64,000 bases of DNA from positions 186,001 to 250,000 of the forward strand of contig NZ_FZOO01000001.1 in NCBI RefSeq assembly GCF_900188375.1, read 5' to 3'. Position numbers and translations under genes: made by a program. The stretch is from Geodermatophilus pulveris. GTDB taxonomy: Bacteria > Actinomycetota > Actinomycetes > Mycobacteriales > Geodermatophilaceae. Shown piece by piece: positions 62,841-64,000 of this stretch. The notes beneath the pieces were generated by a model, which was not told where the DNA came from, ran no database searches, and worked only from the letters and a program-made list of their open reading frames with translations. The first letter of the stretch is position 1. The number at the start of each line of letters is the position of its first letter.

Positions 62841-62861
62841 CGTGCGGGGGCACCCCGCACG
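62841..62861 (+). terminator. Hairpin after the BMP gene (first)
   Basis: CGTGCGGGG (62841-62849) pairs with CCCCGCACG (62853-62861) around GCA, 2 bases after the stop. It may protect the mRNA end or partly terminate, favouring binding-protein excess. Confidence 0.7.
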
Positions 62862-62875
62862 ATCCACCCCGCGAC

Positions 62876-62906
62876 GCGGGCCCGGGCGCTCACCGCCCGG
62901 GCCCGC
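62876..62906 (+). terminator. Hairpin after the BMP gene (second)
   Basis: GCGGGCCCGGGCG (62876-62888) pairs perfectly with 62894-62906 around CTCAC. Together with the first hairpin it separates the lipoprotein and ATPase genes. Confidence 0.7.
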
Positions 62907-63072
62907 GCTGCTCCCAGGCCCGCCCCGGCCTCCCTCGGCGCGCCGCGGGTGCGGCACCATACCCACGGCCCCCGGGGGCCGCGGACGACGGCGGCGGACG
63001 ACCCCGCCCGCCGCCGTCCCACCAGTGACCTCCCGCCCACCGGCGGGTCCACGAGCCGAGGAGGTGCCGGCA

Positions 63073-64000
63073 ATGGCCCCAGCAGACCCGCCAGCACACG
63101 ACGCGCCGGTGGCGGGCGAGGCCCCGCTCGCCGTCGAGCTGCGCGGGATCACCAAGCGGTTCCCGGGCGTCGTGGCGAACCGCGACATCGAGCTGCGGGT
63201 GCGCCGCGGCGAGGTGCACGCCGTCGTGGGCGAGAACGGCGCCGGCAAGTCGACGCTCATGAAGACCCTCTACGGCGAGCACCGTCCCGACGAGGGTCAG
63301 ATCCTCGTCGACGGCCGCGAGGTGGTGTTCCGCAGCCCGGCCGACGCGATCGCCGCCGGGATCGGCATGGTGCACCAGCACTTCATGCTGGCCGACAACT
63401 TCACCGTCCTGGAGAACGTCGTCCTGGGCAGCGAGCCCACCCGCGGCGGCCGGCTGGACCTCGCCGAGGCCCGCCGCCGGATCACCGACATCTCCGACCG
63501 CTACTCCCTGGGCCTGCAGCCGGACGCCCTCGTGGAGGACCTCGGGGTCGGCGACCGACAGCGCGTCGAGATCGCCAAGGTGCTCTACCGCGACGCCCGC
63601 ATCCTGATCCTCGACGAGCCGACCGCCGTCCTCGTGCCGCAGGAGGTCGACGAGCTGTTCGCCAACCTCGCCGAGCTCAAGCGGGAGGGGCTGACGGTCG
63701 TGTTCATCTCCCACAAGCTCGACGAGGTGCGCCGGGTCGCCGACGCGATCACCGTCATCCGCCGCGGCACCACCGTCGGCACCGCCGACCCCCGGACGAC
63801 GACGGCCCGCCAGCTGGCCGAGCTGATGGTCGGCGCCGAGCTCCCCACCCCGGAGACTCGCGAGTCCACGGTGCGCGAGACGCCGGTGCTGCAGCTGGTG
63901 GGCGTGACGGTGCGCGACGCCGGGGCCCGCCCGGTCGTGGACGACGTCACGCTCACCGTGCGCGAGGGCGAGGTCGTCGGCATCGCCGGCGTCGAGGGCA
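63073..64000 (+). CDS. ABC transporter ATP-binding protein, sugar/nucleoside (BmpA-partner) type, partial
   Basis: The gene runs off the window edge; about 309 residues are visible of an expected 500. The first nucleotide-binding domain has Walker A GENGAGKST, Q-loop GMVHQHFML, signature GVGDRQRVEIAK, Walker B ILILDEPTAVLV and H-loop ISHKLDEVR. A second domain begins near residue 275 (VLQLVGVTVRD). This double-domain layout fits RbsA/YufO-like ATPases working with BMP lipoproteins. The ATG at 63073 follows CGAGGAGG. Permease genes should follow beyond 64000. Confidence 0.93.
   Translation, partial: MAPADPPAHDAPVAGEAPLAVELRGITKRFPGVVANRDIELRVRRGEVHAVVGENGAGKSTLMKTLYGEHRPDEGQILVDGREVVFRSPADAIAAGIGMVHQHFMLADNFTVLENVVLGSEPTRGGRLDLAEARRRITDISDRYSLGLQPDALVEDLGVGDRQRVEIAKVLYRDARILILDEPTAVLVPQEVDELFANLAELKREGLTVVFISHKLDEVRRVADAITVIRRGTTVGTADPRTTTARQLAELMVGAELPTPETRESTVRETPVLQLVGVTVRDAGARPVVDDVTLTVREGEVVGIAGVEG

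Overview
The window is a very GC-rich (about 75 percent by eye) actinobacterial chromosome segment. Coding is dense, GTG starts are frequent, and many genes overlap by 1 to 8 bases. Gene content and order match conserved actinobacterial blocks: rplM-rpsI-glmM, glmS, acpS-nnr-alr-tsaE-tsaB-rimI-tsaD-groES-groEL-whiB3-guaB-guaB3-guaA, then aroQ / uvrD1 / M23 peptidase / sucCD / perM / purN-purH, and folD / mdh / icd / trpS / yihY. The order and the WhiB, PspC, DUF3017 and DUF5319 families point to a non-mycobacterial actinomycete, perhaps Geodermatophilaceae; that family name is an inference. No tRNA, rRNA, CRISPR array, prophage or complete insertion sequence was seen.

Layout. 1-3.2 kb: molybdenum cofactor genes (fdhD; moeA-moaC-mog on the minus strand). 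3.2-9.2 kb: a beta-carbonic anhydrase, ribosomal proteins L13 and S9, and amino-sugar synthesis (glmM, glmS). 9.2-17.4 kb: acpS, NAD(P)HX repair, alanine racemase, a family 4 uracil-DNA glycosylase and the t6A tRNA genes tsaE, tsaB, rimI and tsaD; an antisense hydrolase separates tsaE from tsaB. 17.4-22.5 kb: a methyltransferase, CIRCE-controlled groES and groEL, whiB3/whiD and a BldM-like regulator. 22.6-27.4 kb: DUF5319 and the GMP branch (guaB, guaB3, guaA). 27.5-35.9 kb is the most accessory-like part: a WYL regulator with its operator, a dienelactone-hydrolase-like gene, a cation exchanger, a divergent PspC membrane/two-component envelope system, a Tat-exported acetamidase-like protein and a PIG-L deacetylase. 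35.6-53.2 kb: chorismate mutase, PcrA/UvrD1, a peptidoglycan peptidase, a lipase, the TCA genes sucCD, mdh and icd, purN-purH and folD. 53.4-64 kb: a decayed endonuclease, a CAP-domain protein, a CNNM-type membrane protein, galE, an aromatic/histidinol-phosphate aminotransferase, trpS, YihY, and the start of a BMP-type nucleoside ABC transporter cut by the window edge.

The most unusual material lies between genes. Six or more copies of a structured element start within a few bases of a stop codon. One copy appears to interrupt a pentapeptide-repeat remnant after purH, and deleting one flanking repeat reopens the frame. A second element family sits after moeA and, as three perfect 83-bp tandem copies, after sucD. 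Nine genes have a TAnnnT -10 hexamer only 6-9 bases before the start codon and no ribosome binding site, so they are probably leaderless. Other leads are palindromic operators at the divergent WYL and PspC promoters, a candidate leader-peptide/attenuator before chorismate mutase, a BldM-like regulator without its phospho-acceptor aspartate, and a GuaB3 with serine where IMP dehydrogenase has its catalytic cysteine.
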